DNA of 64,000 nucleotides from Ktedonobacteraceae bacterium (GTDB taxonomy: Bacteria > Chloroflexota > Ktedonobacteria > Ktedonobacterales > Ktedonobacteraceae), in NCBI GenBank assembly GCA_035653615.1, contig DASRBN010000037.1:361350-425349 (forward strand), given 5' to 3'. The first letter of the stretch is position 1. Each line of letters begins with the position of its first letter. Under the pieces are notes generated by a model that was given only the letters and a program-made list of their open reading frames with translations, had not been told where the DNA came from and did no database searches. Of the stretch, positions 9,160 through 18,732 are shown in pieces. Both the position numbers and the translations under genes were made by a program.

Positions 9160-9206
9160 CAAGAAGCCCGGCACCTCGCGCGAGGTGCCGGGCTTCTTGC
9201 TACTTC
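9153..9206. terminator. 27-bp perfect zero-loop palindrome between convergent genes
   Basis: Perfect palindrome centred between 9179 and 9180, 27 bp per arm, no loop. It includes the TAG stop of the MFS gene and ends 3 bp before the stop of the convergent peptidase gene. It is probably a bidirectional terminator. Confidence 0.75.
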
Positions 9207-9208
9207 GT

Positions 9209-11311
9209 TTAATCGTACTCCTCCGGTCGAATCTCCACATATTTCAAGAACCATTCCAGCATCGTTTGCCACCGTCCGTAGAACTGGCTTTGCTTTGTGG
9301 TATTCATGTGCCACGAGGCCGGGCCGCGCACGAACTCGACGGGAACCCTGCCCATCATCTTGAGCGCCATATAGAACTGTTCCGACTGCTCGATGGGACA
9401 GCGCAGGTCATTTTCGGGATGGATGATACACGTGGGCGTGGTGACGCGCGCGGCGTAAGTGAGGGGCGAGCGCTCGCGGTAATAGGCTTCGCGTTCGGGG
9501 TTCCAGGGATAGCCCTGCGCTTCCTTTACCATCCAGAAGCCGATATCTGAGGTGCCGACGAAACTGGACAGGTTGGAGATACCGGCCATAGGAACGGCGG
9601 CCTTGAAGCGGTCAGTCTGTCCGATGACATACATGGTCATGTAGCCACCGTAGCTATAACCGGTTACCACAAGGCGCTCCGGGTCCGCAATGCCGCGCGC
9701 AATACATGCGTCAACGCCAAGCATGATATCTTGAAAATCCCAACCGCCCCAGTCGCCCACCACCTGGCGCATAAAGTCCTGCCCGCGCCCGCTACTGCCG
9801 TGCGGGTTACAGTAGAAACTGGCAAAGCCCTGCGCAGCAAGGTACTGGAAGAACGGACTCATGCCTGTAGTGAATGTGCTGTGTGGACCGCCATGAATGC
9901 TCACCAGTAGAGGGTAGCGCACGCCCTCTCGCGCCCCGATTGGCCGTACAATCCAGCCATCGATTTCATCTCCATTGGCTCCCGCATAGGTAATGCGCTC
10001 CGGTATGCTCCAGACAAACTGCTCCAGCTGGCGGTCGTGAAGATGCGTCAAAGGCTCTATCTCCCCGGATACGCGTACTTCGTCATCTTCGCCCTTTAGA
10101 GGTAACAGGTAGATTTCCCATGGATGAAGCAGATGCGACTGCGCCAACAATAACCCCTGCTCATTGGGCAGCAAAGACAGGTGGGTGGTCAGATAGTCGT
10201 CATTCGTGAGGCGAGTAGATGCATTTTGCGCCATATCCAGGCAATAGACATTGGCAGAACCACGTTCATTGACGAGAAAATAGACATATTTTCCATCCCT
10301 GCTCCATTGTGGACGGTATGGGCCGGGCAGTCCGAAATTGGAGACGGTTGGAGGAAAGGCGTTATTATCAATTTCATCCGCCAGCGTCTCGATCTTGCCG
10401 CCTTCGCGCGCCACAAGATACAGGCGCTCGTTACAAACCTCTCCTTTGCGCATATCTTGATCGGCAACCAGGATCACGCGCTGACCGTCGGGTGACCACG
10501 CATAGCTGGCTATCTGCAATGCACCATCAGTAATGCAATGAGCGTCTCCCGTCTCGCGGTTGATTAGCCACACGTCAGTGACCAGCGAGCGGTCTCGATC
10601 TTCATTCCGGTTGCATAATACAGATATTTCTTTGCTATCGGGCAGCCAGCACGGCAGGGCATGGTCATAGTCGCCGGAGGTGAGGCGTCGAACGGCAGCC
10701 GCATCAAGCGTAATATCGTCAGCAGTGGGCGCGGGTATCACAAAAAGCTGGGAGAAATTTTCAAAGATACCGCGTCCATCGAGGCGATACCAGATTTTGT
10801 TGATGATACGTTGGCGATAACGTTCCGCATCCTCGTATTTCTTCTTATCGGCCCCCTCCAGCGTTTTACGCCCCATTAGAATCTCATCGTCATCGTCTGG
10901 AGCAGCAATGGCAGTGAAAGCGATCCACTGCCCATCAGGCGACCAGGCAGCCTCGTTGATTCCATGCAGCATATTCGTGAGTTTGCATGCCTCGCCGCCA
11001 TCTGTATTAATCACCCATAATTGCTTCTTTTCTTCTTCGCGGTTGGAAATGAACAGCAGACGCAGGCTATCGGGTGCCCAGGTGGGATTCAGGTCATTTT
11101 TGCTGCCGCTTGTCAGCTGGCGCGCCGTTCCCACTGCATATCCATGCTCATCGAGATGGAGCAGCCAGATGGCATTCTGCCTGCTATCTTTTGCTTTATC
11201 CTTGCTCTGCATCACGAATGCGACACGCCTGCCATCCGGGGAAAGTGCAATATTGCCCATTTCTTTAAATTGCCAGAGATCATCGTAAGAAAGTTTGCGG
11301 GTTGCTGTCAT
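9209..11311 (-). CDS. S9 family peptidase (acylaminoacyl/dipeptidyl peptidase type)
   Basis: A 700-residue serine peptidase. The first about 420 residues contain repeated WSPDGQ(W/R)-type blades of a beta-propeller (for example AWSPDGQWIAF, AWSPDGQRVIL). The C-terminal alpha/beta hydrolase domain has nucleophile Ser in GYSYGGYMT, an acid candidate in HPENDLRCP and a His candidate in ASWHMN. Family members cleave short peptides or N-acyl amino acids. No signal peptide is seen, so it is probably cytoplasmic. ATG 11311 has AAAGGTTCC just upstream. It is convergent with the MFS gene and separated from the aldolase gene upstream by a 78-bp palindrome. Confidence 0.88.
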   Translation of the reverse strand: MTATRKLSYDDLWQFKEMGNIALSPDGRRVAFVMQSKDKAKDSRQNAIWLLHLDEHGYAVGTARQLTSGSKNDLNPTWAPDSLRLLFISNREEEKKQLWVINTDGGEACKLTNMLHGINEAAWSPDGQWIAFTAIAAPDDDDEILMGRKTLEGADKKKYEDAERYRQRIINKIWYRLDGRGIFENFSQLFVIPAPTADDITLDAAAVRRLTSGDYDHALPCWLPDSKEISVLCNRNEDRDRSLVTDVWLINRETGDAHCITDGALQIASYAWSPDGQRVILVADQDMRKGEVCNERLYLVAREGGKIETLADEIDNNAFPPTVSNFGLPGPYRPQWSRDGKYVYFLVNERGSANVYCLDMAQNASTRLTNDDYLTTHLSLLPNEQGLLLAQSHLLHPWEIYLLPLKGEDDEVRVSGEIEPLTHLHDRQLEQFVWSIPERITYAGANGDEIDGWIVRPIGAREGVRYPLLVSIHGGPHSTFTTGMSPFFQYLAAQGFASFYCNPHGSSGRGQDFMRQVVGDWGGWDFQDIMLGVDACIARGIADPERLVVTGYSYGGYMTMYVIGQTDRFKAAVPMAGISNLSSFVGTSDIGFWMVKEAQGYPWNPEREAYYRERSPLTYAARVTTPTCIIHPENDLRCPIEQSEQFYMALKMMGRVPVEFVRGPASWHMNTTKQSQFYGRWQTMLEWFLKYVEIRPEEYD

Positions 11312-11341
11312 GGGGAACCTTTCTATAGCTTTTACTTTTAC

Positions 11342-11419
11342 GTTTGAAGAGCATGCGATATAACGAAAGAGGGGCGCAGGCCTGCGCCCCTCTTTCGTTA
11401 TATCGCATGCTCTTCAAAC
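11342..11419. terminator. 78-bp perfect palindrome, 39 bp per arm, no loop
   Basis: Centre between 11380 and 11381; every base from 11342 to 11419 pairs, with no spacer. It occupies almost the whole gap between the aldolase stop (11421) and the peptidase start (11311). It is probably the aldolase terminator, but it also sits in the leader or promoter zone of the peptidase. Confidence 0.75.
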
Positions 11420-11420
11420 A

Positions 11421-12344
11421 TTACTTAATTGACCCCTCGTAGATGCCCATAACGGTGCTGAGGAACTTGATCGCGTCGTCCTTCTTGCGCTGGAACGAGT
11501 TGCGGCCAATGATGGAGCCGAAACCGCCGCCATCGCGAATGGCTCGGGCTTCCTCGAAGAACTCCTCGTCGGCGGCATACGTCCCGCCGGAGAAAATGAC
11601 GATCCTGCGCCCGTCGAACGCGCTCTGCACGACATGGTGGACTCGCTCGGCCAGGGTCGAAATGGGGATTTCATACTTCTGGTAGACTTTTTGCGCTTCC
11701 GCCAGTTCCACTTTCGCGCTGGGCAGTTTGACCTTGATGATATCCGCGCCCAGTTGGGCCGCGATCTGGGCGGCATAGGCTACGACATCAACCGCCGTCT
11801 CGCCCTCTTTGCTCAGGCCGCTGCCGCGCGGGTACGACCAGACGACGACCGCGAGTCCGCTGGCCTTGGCTTCCTCGGCCAGTTCGCGCAGTTCCTCGTA
11901 CATGGTGGTAGCCTGGGCGGAGCCGGGGTAGATGGTGAAACCGACGGCGGCACAGCCCAGGCGCAGCGCATCGCCAACACCGGCAGTAATCGCTGAAATG
12001 GGGTCTTTGTCATCGTGCAACAGGTCGTGGTTGTTGCACTTCAGAATCAAGGGCACTTCGCCGACGTAATCGGAGACACCGGCTTCCAACAAACCCAGTG
12101 GAGCGGCATAGGCATTGCAGCCCGCTTCAATAGCAAGCTGGAAAAAATAGCGCGGGTCATAACCGGCGGGGTTGGGCGCGAAACTACGCGCCGGGCCATG
12201 TTCAAAGCCCTGGTCTACAGGCAGGATGACCATTTTTCCGGTGCCTGCCAGCCGGCCATGATTCAGCATACGCGCGAGATTGGCTCGCACACCTGGATTT
12301 TCGCTGGCGTACCAGCTTAAAATTTCACGAACCCGGTCGTTCAT
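11421..12344 (-). CDS. fbaB: Class I fructose-bisphosphate aldolase (DhnA/FbaB family)
   Basis: A 307-residue glycolytic/gluconeogenic aldolase that cleaves fructose 1,6-bisphosphate by Schiff-base chemistry. It shows the DhnA-type opening (ILPVDQGFEHGP), LKCNNHD, VVVWSYPRG, the Schiff-base Lys region GADIIKVKLPS, and the phosphate-binding C-terminal segments IFSGGTY and GSIIGRNSFQR. Length matches E. coli FbaB-type enzymes. The start at 12344 has AGGAACAAGAGAG before ATG. It may be monocistronic, since palindromes or repeats flank it on both sides. Confidence 0.9.
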   Translation of the reverse strand: MNDRVREILSWYASENPGVRANLARMLNHGRLAGTGKMVILPVDQGFEHGPARSFAPNPAGYDPRYFFQLAIEAGCNAYAAPLGLLEAGVSDYVGEVPLILKCNNHDLLHDDKDPISAITAGVGDALRLGCAAVGFTIYPGSAQATTMYEELRELAEEAKASGLAVVVWSYPRGSGLSKEGETAVDVVAYAAQIAAQLGADIIKVKLPSAKVELAEAQKVYQKYEIPISTLAERVHHVVQSAFDGRRIVIFSGGTYAADEEFFEEARAIRDGGGFGSIIGRNSFQRKKDDAIKFLSTVMGIYEGSIK

Positions 12345-12449
12345 CTCTCTTGTTCCTTTCTTTCTCTTTTCTTGAGCCTTGTCCTATCTTCACCTGGCAA
12401 TATGACAGGAGATCCAATTGCCTGATCTCTTTGTATTGTATCACCTGGC

Positions 12450-12507
12450 CATGTCATTCTGAGCGAAAGAAGCCGAAGCCCTGAGCGCAGGAACGGGGAA
12501 GAATCTC
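12450..12507. repeat. Degenerate CATTCTGAGCG repeat copy
   Basis: ATGTCATTCTGAGCGAAAG, a divergent centre, then GGGGAAGAATCTC. The core of the dispersed repeat appears split by about 25 bp. Its last bases overlap the stop codon of the permease gene. Confidence 0.6.
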
Positions 12508-14524
12508 ACCAGGACTTCAAAAGGTGTGCAACTTTGCCATCGGGCGTGACATCGTAGCGGATACGGTCAGGATTGACATCCTCAATTTCCGACGTATTTT
12601 TGGCCGCGACGACTGTATCGTGAGGATGAACTATCTGCCAGACACTGGCAACAGTGCCCGGCTCCTCCTGCCGGTACACATAACGAGTTGGAACTTTCGC
12701 GCGTTGCGCCAGGTGTTCGGCTTTACCGAAATATTCTTTCGCCTGCTGGTCATCAAGATAAGGGTCGTACACCTCGAACATGCTGGGCATTCGACCTGGC
12801 CTGCTCTTGCCGACATACAGGAAGACGACAGGATGACCATCCGCTTCGTTAAGGGCCGTCCGTATCACTGCCTCATTTTGCCCATTGTTTGCCGTCAGCA
12901 CAGCCATAATAGAACCCGGCAAACGGCCCTCGATACCGGTGGTAACAACAGGCAAACGCCCGGCCCTCCTATGCTGCGAATAGTTGATGTAGGCCACAAG
13001 CATTCCTATACCTGCTACAGTCCCGCCAAATGCCGTCGCAAGCGGTTTTGCGACTAAATTGGTACACCATGCTGTGGCTACCAGCAGCGTGGTGAGCACG
13101 CCTAGCCAGAAATCGAGATTGTACCAGAGATTATGCAGCCTTATTCGCCACGAACGTGTTGGAGCGGCCATAATCGCGATAGTATCCGGCTCAACTCCTT
13201 TCGCGGCTTCGGAACCATTAGAATGTGTATATTCCTCACTTAATTTCCTGGCCTTGTTGACTACGTCTTCGGTGGATGCCTGTGTATTCCCATCAGTGGG
13301 GGGTAAGTGCCTGGCTATTTCCCGCGCCATCTTGCGTTCGCGCCGGCGTACAATATCCAGGCCGAGACAGGTAAGAGTGAAAGCCCCAAGCAGACCAAAA
13401 GCATACATGTCACCCAGGATGTTAATATTGCCTCTCACGATGATGAGTACCGCGATAGGAACGCCTGTGGCCAGGGCAATGGAGTAGTGAGGAGTACCGC
13501 GTAACTTATTACGTTTGAGTACAAATGCTGGAAAGAATTCCATGCGCGAAAGGGCCATAAACACGTGATAGGAGCCAATAATGGCCGTATTGCTGGCAAA
13601 AACCAGGAGCGCACTCGCGCTAATAGCCACTTCCGTCTGTAGGATGATTCCTCCCCATTTGCCGCCAAGCAAAGAGATGACTTGCGCGGATAGTACTGGA
13701 CTATCAACGACGCTCTTCGGCAATAACAACGTTGAGAGCATAGTCAGCAGTGGGCTGGTCAACCCGATGGTCAAAACAACGAGCAGGAGTGCGATTCCTG
13801 CCACCCTCTTGCGAGGAGTCTTCATGACCGGGGAAAGCTGCGAAATACTCTCAAGACCTGAAAACGCGAGGAACGAACCCGCAAATCCGGTCAGGAGAGA
13901 GACCGGCGTGAGCGCATCATGTGCAAACATCGAACCGAATAGCGCGAAAAACTCCGGTAGAGAAATATGAGTAAACACTGTGACAAGGATTGCGATATCA
14001 CTTAAGAAGGCTATGATAGCACCAACCAGGCTCACTTTCGCGCTCTCGCTCACCCCCACCCAGTTGAGAATACCTAATAAAACCAGAATAACAATGGTAA
14101 TCTCCAGCGCGAATGGACCCATGGCCGGTATTACTACGCTCAAGTACAACATTCCTGAAAGGCTGCTGATAGCGGCAGTCAGGAAGTAATCAACCAGGAT
14201 GAACATGCCACCCAGGGCGCCAACCCAGTGATTAATGGCCTGAGCCGCTACTGTCACCACACCGCCACCCTGTGGGAAACGCTCGGTGACCTCTGCATAC
14301 TTTAAAGTGAGCAATACAAATACGGTCATCGTCAGGAAAACAAAAAAACCGGCCAGTCTCCCTACTGTTCCATAGAGGATACCAGGGGTATAGTAAACGG
14401 AAGTACCTATATCCGCAAAGACTACTGCCCAACAAAGAATGGGACCGAGCAGATTTCTATCTGAGCTATGCTCGTCCCCTTTCGTCGAATGCGATGATTC
14501 CTGCGCCACAGATTCCTGTGCCAT
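12506..14524 (-). CDS. APC-superfamily amino-acid permease with C-terminal soluble (USP-like) domain
   Basis: A 672-residue protein. After a short Ser/His-rich N-terminus, about 12 hydrophobic segments carry APC features, for example VVFADIGTSVYYTPG near helix 1 and FPQGGGVVTVAAQAINHW. After the last helix, about 130 residues form a soluble alpha/beta domain (PGSIMAVLTANNGQNEAVI, then PVVFLYVG) resembling a universal-stress-protein fold. Such tails are known on some APC permeases and may sense nucleotides. ATG 14524 has AAAGGAA upstream. The substrate is unknown. Confidence 0.78.
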   Translation of the reverse strand: MAQESVAQESSHSTKGDEHSSDRNLLGPILCWAVVFADIGTSVYYTPGILYGTVGRLAGFFVFLTMTVFVLLTLKYAEVTERFPQGGGVVTVAAQAINHWVGALGGMFILVDYFLTAAISSLSGMLYLSVVIPAMGPFALEITIVILVLLGILNWVGVSESAKVSLVGAIIAFLSDIAILVTVFTHISLPEFFALFGSMFAHDALTPVSLLTGFAGSFLAFSGLESISQLSPVMKTPRKRVAGIALLLVVLTIGLTSPLLTMLSTLLLPKSVVDSPVLSAQVISLLGGKWGGIILQTEVAISASALLVFASNTAIIGSYHVFMALSRMEFFPAFVLKRNKLRGTPHYSIALATGVPIAVLIIVRGNINILGDMYAFGLLGAFTLTCLGLDIVRRRERKMAREIARHLPPTDGNTQASTEDVVNKARKLSEEYTHSNGSEAAKGVEPDTIAIMAAPTRSWRIRLHNLWYNLDFWLGVLTTLLVATAWCTNLVAKPLATAFGGTVAGIGMLVAYINYSQHRRAGRLPVVTTGIEGRLPGSIMAVLTANNGQNEAVIRTALNEADGHPVVFLYVGKSRPGRMPSMFEVYDPYLDDQQAKEYFGKAEHLAQRAKVPTRYVYRQEEPGTVASVWQIVHPHDTVVAAKNTSEIEDVNPDRIRYDVTPDGKVAHLLKSW

Positions 14525-15000
14525 AGCGTTCCTTTTCTATGATAGGGCCATGATAGGCATATTTCCTTAATATAACACGGTCGGAACTGACCATTAAGAG
14601 TCAGTTCAACCTGCAAATAGTTTAGCATAGCGATATGGTAGTAGCAAGAAAAATGGCTTGCTCATAGAGCCTTATGCGCGTTGCCCCTGGTTTTTCTCAA
14701 AAATTTGGCTGCTATACAAGCAGTGGAGAACACAACTATTGTTACTTCAGACAGGTTGGTACGTTTTTCACACAAAGATGGAGACAATCATCGTTCTTCT
14801 ATATAATGGTACACTCGCATGCCAATGGCCGGTTGGTAATGGGGGGCCGATGGCTCACGATTTTGTAAGCCCTGTGTAGGGACAGCGACCTGTCCCTGTC
14901 CTCTTCGGGTCATGAAAGGATGTGACGCCTGCCGCTCCCAGAGCGAGAGGATACACATCAAAACCGAAAAGGTCAAGTGTGAATATACTAAGGAGGACTC
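14525..15000. other. Intergenic region, divergent genes
   Basis: About 475 bp between the divergent permease and the coiled-coil protein gene. A TATAAT at 14802-14807 lacks a good -35. A small 8-bp hairpin AGGGACAG/CTGTCCCT lies at 14878-14897. Short open frames here have no ribosome-binding site or recognisable content, so no gene is called. Confidence 0.5.
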
Positions 15001-15528
15001 ATGAAATCCAGCGGCAGTGGTTTTGAGCAGATCATGGAGGAATTGCTCAAACAAAAACAAATTCTGGAAGATTTGGAAGCGGAAAATAAAGAGCTGCATC
15101 GCCAGCTTGCCGATTTGCGCGCCGGGCGAGGTATCGTGCTAGAAATTGAAGGCCAGCGCTTTTCGTTGGTCGGAGAGCCTGTGATTGTCTCCCAGAAAGA
15201 TGTGCCAGGTCCACAGAGCGATCTTTCTTCAATGGAAACATCGGCTATTCCAAATATATCTACCGTCGAGACGGTTATGCCTGCCATGCCAGAGACTCCG
15301 ATACCTGATATAGACGCGGTTATAGAAGAATCGCCTGAAGATACTTCCCCCTCAACTCCCGCGGCCTCTCCGATCATGTTGGAAGATATGCTGCTCGAAG
15401 AGTTTACCTCGGCAGCCGGTGATCAGATGGCCGCCTGGTCAGGTCCGGCATCCAGAGCGACTGAGATAGACGAAGCAGAAAAAGCAATGCTGCGGCGTGA
15501 ACTAATGGGCAGTTTTTTGCTGGAATAA
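15001..15528 (+). CDS. Hypothetical acidic coiled-coil protein
   Basis: A 175-residue protein of no recognised family. The N-terminal 40 residues have heptad character (MEELLKQKQILEDLEAENKE). A short beta-like patch IVLEIEGQRFSLVGEPV follows, then a long acidic Pro/Ser/Thr-rich tract (about 80-130) and a short acidic helix near the C-terminus. No transmembrane segment or signal peptide. AAGGAGG 5 nt before ATG supports expression. It is followed at once by a 56-bp palindrome. It could be a scaffold protein; no function is assigned. Confidence 0.7.
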   Translation: MKSSGSGFEQIMEELLKQKQILEDLEAENKELHRQLADLRAGRGIVLEIEGQRFSLVGEPVIVSQKDVPGPQSDLSSMETSAIPNISTVETVMPAMPETPIPDIDAVIEESPEDTSPSTPAASPIMLEDMLLEEFTSAAGDQMAAWSGPASRATEIDEAEKAMLRRELMGSFLLE

Positions 15529-15530
15529 AG

Positions 15531-15586
15531 AACCAGGGGCGACCACAAGGGTAGGGGCGCCCCTACCCTTGTGGTCGCCCCTGGTT
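15531..15586. terminator. 28-bp-arm perfect zero-loop palindrome between convergent genes
   Basis: Centre between 15558 and 15559; all 56 bp pair. It lies 2 bp after one stop codon and 7 bp before the stop of the convergent gene. Part of it (AGGGGCGACCAC) recurs near 36,643. Confidence 0.75.
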
Positions 15587-15593
15587 GTTGGCT

Positions 15594-16712
15594 TTAGTTT
15601 GCTATTTGAAAATCCGTAGAAGCTTGATCCCCAGGGTTTTGCGCCTGTGCTAAGAGGATCAGGGTGAAGTTCGTACTATTTTGCGGTACGAGGAATGTCA
15701 CCATTCCGGTTTTGCCACTCTCTCCCGTGGCAAAAGAGACCGGCAGCGTCGAAGCAATGGGGGAAAAGGTGGTGTTGCCGGACTGTAAGCGTATGTAGTC
15801 ATAGGGAGAACCTGCAATCGCCTCTTGAGAGAGCGTATTATCCACCGACAGCGTCAGCGTGAGATAGCGCTTCCCCTTACTGGCCTGCTGGCCGCTGATG
15901 CTCAAGCTACTGGTCGCACTTGTAAGGGTGTAATTCAGCCCAAAATAGACCATCTGCCCATTCAGTTTCGTCGTTTTAGGCGCATACTTGCTCAAGTCTG
16001 CTTTGCCCGTTAAAGGAATATCCATCTGGGCCTGGTTTGCCGCGCCCAATTGTAGCGTCAGCTGGCTGATTTTATCGCTGGCGGGTACGGCAAAATCAAT
16101 GACGGCGCTCTGTGTCGCGCCAGGAGCAATAGCTGGCTGCTCTTTGACATAGCTGGGTCCGATGCTGCTTTTTCCGGGCAAGAGCAATTGCGCGATCGTA
16201 TAGTAGCTCCAACTCACCTTTACGCCAGTCTTATTTTGTTCTTGCAGGTTCAGGCGTACCATGCCATCTGTACTCGTCTTCGGATCGTCGAGAAAACTCT
16301 GCGACTGCTGCGCATTCACAACAGTAACTTCAACTCCGGCATAGGTAACAGTTGCATCGAGAGGCATGGTGGTGATAGGAGACTGCGATGCACTGCCACC
16401 CATGCTGGGCAGATGCAGGCCGGATGGCAGGACGACCACCAGGATAGCTACTACAATCAGCACCAATGAAAGGGCAAGTAATAGCATTGCGATTCCGCGC
16501 GGCCTCTTTCGTGGCGCTCGCTTCTGCGAAAAGTCGTGTGTCACCTTTGACTGTGGAGGCTCTGGGTACTGTGAAGTGGCTTGCTGATTCTTGAGCGGCG
16601 GTTGTCCGGCCTGCATTGATTCACTACTAAGACCACAGTTGGCACAGAATCGCTGGCCTGGGACTATTGGCACACCGCAACGCGGGCAATTGCGCGGAAG
16701 AACCTGTGTCAT
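15594..16712 (-). CDS. Zinc-ribbon, single-pass membrane protein with DUF4352-like domains
   Basis: A 372-residue protein. The N-terminus has a zinc ribbon (CPRCG, then CANCG, residues about 9-30), then a Pro/Gln-rich linker, a Lys/Arg-rich stretch and one transmembrane helix (IAMLLLALSLVLIVVAILV, about 80-100). The extracytoplasmic part has two beta-rich units resembling DUF4352-type Ig-like domains. The start is taken at 16712, directly before the zinc ribbon; the frame is open further upstream to 16883 but overlaps the preceding gene. No strong ribosome-binding site is seen. Function unknown. Confidence 0.7.
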   Translation of the reverse strand: MTQVLPRNCPRCGVPIVPGQRFCANCGLSSESMQAGQPPLKNQQATSQYPEPPQSKVTHDFSQKRAPRKRPRGIAMLLLALSLVLIVVAILVVVLPSGLHLPSMGGSASQSPITTMPLDATVTYAGVEVTVVNAQQSQSFLDDPKTSTDGMVRLNLQEQNKTGVKVSWSYYTIAQLLLPGKSSIGPSYVKEQPAIAPGATQSAVIDFAVPASDKISQLTLQLGAANQAQMDIPLTGKADLSKYAPKTTKLNGQMVYFGLNYTLTSATSSLSISGQQASKGKRYLTLTLSVDNTLSQEAIAGSPYDYIRLQSGNTTFSPIASTLPVSFATGESGKTGMVTFLVPQNSTNFTLILLAQAQNPGDQASTDFQIAN

Positions 16713-16837
16713 GCTTCGACGTGCGACCTTTCCAGAATACAAGCCTCTCTGAATGATTGTTTTATTTTGATTGTAGCACAGTTGGCGCAGGTGACTGTGA
16801 ACTAACTCACAGACGGCATAATTTGCCAGGGGCCGAT

Positions 16838-18595
16838 TCATCGACCCGCCAGTTGACCGTAGAGTACCTGGTAGAAATCCCACAGGTTCGGCGTGCCAAG
16901 CCCAGTTGTATAATCCCAGCCCGGAGTCGCGGGATAATAGAGGTTATTGCCACGCGTCACATCGAAGTAGGGATGCAGGCTGCCGGCATTATCAGCAACG
17001 ACATAGAACATCTGTGGGGATGCAGTAAATTTCTCAATTTGCTGCATCAAGCCTTCATTGACCAGCGCCAGGCCCGCCGACCAGATTGGCGCGGCAGCAC
17101 TGGTACCACCAACTGCTCCCCATTGTCCCTGAAAGTACACGGCCAGCGCGTAGGCGGCCGCGGCGATATCTGGAATCTGGCGATGGTTGCCATCCGAATA
17201 CTGATTATTGACTCCTGCCGCGCTCTGCCAGCCCGGGCGAGCATACATCTCGCTGTTGCCGCCGCCGGTACCCCACTGGTTTTTACAGCGGGAAAGATTC
17301 GAAGAATCGGACCAGGCAATTTCATTGGCGCGGGTCTGATTCTGGTAGATGCTAAGCATTGTGCCACCGACCGCCGTTGCCCAGGGATCGCTGGCAGGGA
17401 AACTTACTGAGAGGCTCCTGTAAATTCCATCTGTAAAGGCTCCACAGTCGCCACTGGCAATAAAAACTCGCATGTGCTCCACGTTCGTGAGCAATTGCAG
17501 GCTCTGATCAATTGCGGCACGGTCGTTGCCTGTCAGATCGGTCTCGGTTGAGCCAAGGCTGATGCTCACTAAACTACCCGCATTCGCATTATTCGTGTTA
17601 TCACTGATGATTTGCTGGAGCTCGTCGTTGACCTGCGACCAGATGTCATAATCGGCGTTGCCATCCGTTTGATAGTCAACGATATTGATCGAGCGCGCGA
17701 GTCCTGCTATCATTTCGATATCCAGCGTCGTTTCTCCCAGGGCATCGGTAGGAGCGCCATCCACGTTGACAATGCTCAAGTGCCCCTGGAAGTTGATGCA
17801 GTCGAAGTAGTTCTGAACATCGGAACCATAAAATCCGTCTATCTCAACAAGGTTCACCGTCATATTTTCGCCGTGCCATCCATGCGCCCAGAGCTGATCG
17901 TAGCCATAAGCATGCGCCACATCTTTCGGCAGCAATGTTTGATCGAGTGGATAACAATCCTGCCTGGAGTGGTTGTTGGGCCGCGGCAGATTGAAACCCG
18001 ACAGAATCATATCGTGCTGTGGTTGCGGGCTGTAGTTATCCAACCCGGTGATAGCCACCATCGAGTCCACAATAAACTTCGGCAGTTTTGGCGCTGTGGC
18101 AGGCGCGTAGAAGGTGCGACCGTTATACTTATGCACAACAAAGTGAGTCTGCAAGAGCTTCGCAAAGGTGCTGGCTTTGGCATTAATAGAAAGGTTCGTG
18201 CGCAGCTTGCTCAGGCTGAGCGCGATCCCTTGCAGGTTAAAGAAGTCTTTAATTTTCTGATACGTGCTGTCACTGATGCCGATTTGATTGGCCAGGTTTT
18301 CCAGGTGCGAAGGTTGTCCCGGGCGGCCTTTCTGTCCTTCCAGTTTATTGATGATGCTCTGATTCACCTTGAACGTGACCCGAACATGCAACTGCGTATT
18401 ATCGGGCAAGGGCCCTGCTACCGGCGAGTTGAGAGCCGCCTGTGGTATCCCTAAATCTACCGGCACCATCTCAATAGCCGTTGGGCCGCAGCTGGCTAAA
18501 AAGGGAACCAGCAAAAAGAGCAAGACCAGCCCGGCCATTACGAGATGACCGGGTCTATTGTGGAACAATGTATTTCGATGCGTCCCTGCATTCAC
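16838..18595 (-). CDS. Secreted S53-family (sedolisin/pseudomonalisin) peptidase, likely lipoprotein
   Basis: A 585-residue acid-type serine peptidase with prodomain. The N-terminus has a charged stretch, a hydrophobic core VMAGLVLLFLLVPF and a lipobox LASC, so it is probably exported and lipid-anchored. Residues about 50-200 resemble the S53 activation domain. The catalytic part includes FIASGDCGAF and the nucleophile motif GGTSAAAPIW. GTG 18595 is chosen as start because GGAGG lies 8 nt upstream and it places the basic residues directly before the signal core. A frame-extending ATG at 18619 is the alternative. Confidence 0.85.
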   Translation of the reverse strand: MNAGTHRNTLFHNRPGHLVMAGLVLLFLLVPFLASCGPTAIEMVPVDLGIPQAALNSPVAGPLPDNTQLHVRVTFKVNQSIINKLEGQKGRPGQPSHLENLANQIGISDSTYQKIKDFFNLQGIALSLSKLRTNLSINAKASTFAKLLQTHFVVHKYNGRTFYAPATAPKLPKFIVDSMVAITGLDNYSPQPQHDMILSGFNLPRPNNHSRQDCYPLDQTLLPKDVAHAYGYDQLWAHGWHGENMTVNLVEIDGFYGSDVQNYFDCINFQGHLSIVNVDGAPTDALGETTLDIEMIAGLARSINIVDYQTDGNADYDIWSQVNDELQQIISDNTNNANAGSLVSISLGSTETDLTGNDRAAIDQSLQLLTNVEHMRVFIASGDCGAFTDGIYRSLSVSFPASDPWATAVGGTMLSIYQNQTRANEIAWSDSSNLSRCKNQWGTGGGNSEMYARPGWQSAAGVNNQYSDGNHRQIPDIAAAAYALAVYFQGQWGAVGGTSAAAPIWSAGLALVNEGLMQQIEKFTASPQMFYVVADNAGSLHPYFDVTRGNNLYYPATPGWDYTTGLGTPNLWDFYQVLYGQLAGR

Positions 18596-18732
18596 GAATT
18601 CAACCTCCAAAGCAGTCATACTAGTGATGCTGAAATGAAGCAAACACTCGTAGAAGTTTCTTCTTCTATCACGGTGCAAGCATGAAAATCAGTTCAAAAG
18701 CAAGATGCTGCTGAAGAGGAGGTCTGAACAGC

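Noticed and set aside
9209..9550. Opposite-strand open frames inside the S9 peptidase and several other genes
   Set aside because: They are shadows of a well-supported gene, with no motifs or ribosome-binding sites of their own.
14658..14879. Small plus-strand gene between the permease and the coiled-coil protein
   Set aside because: No ribosome-binding site, several overlapping alternative frames and composition unlike its neighbours.
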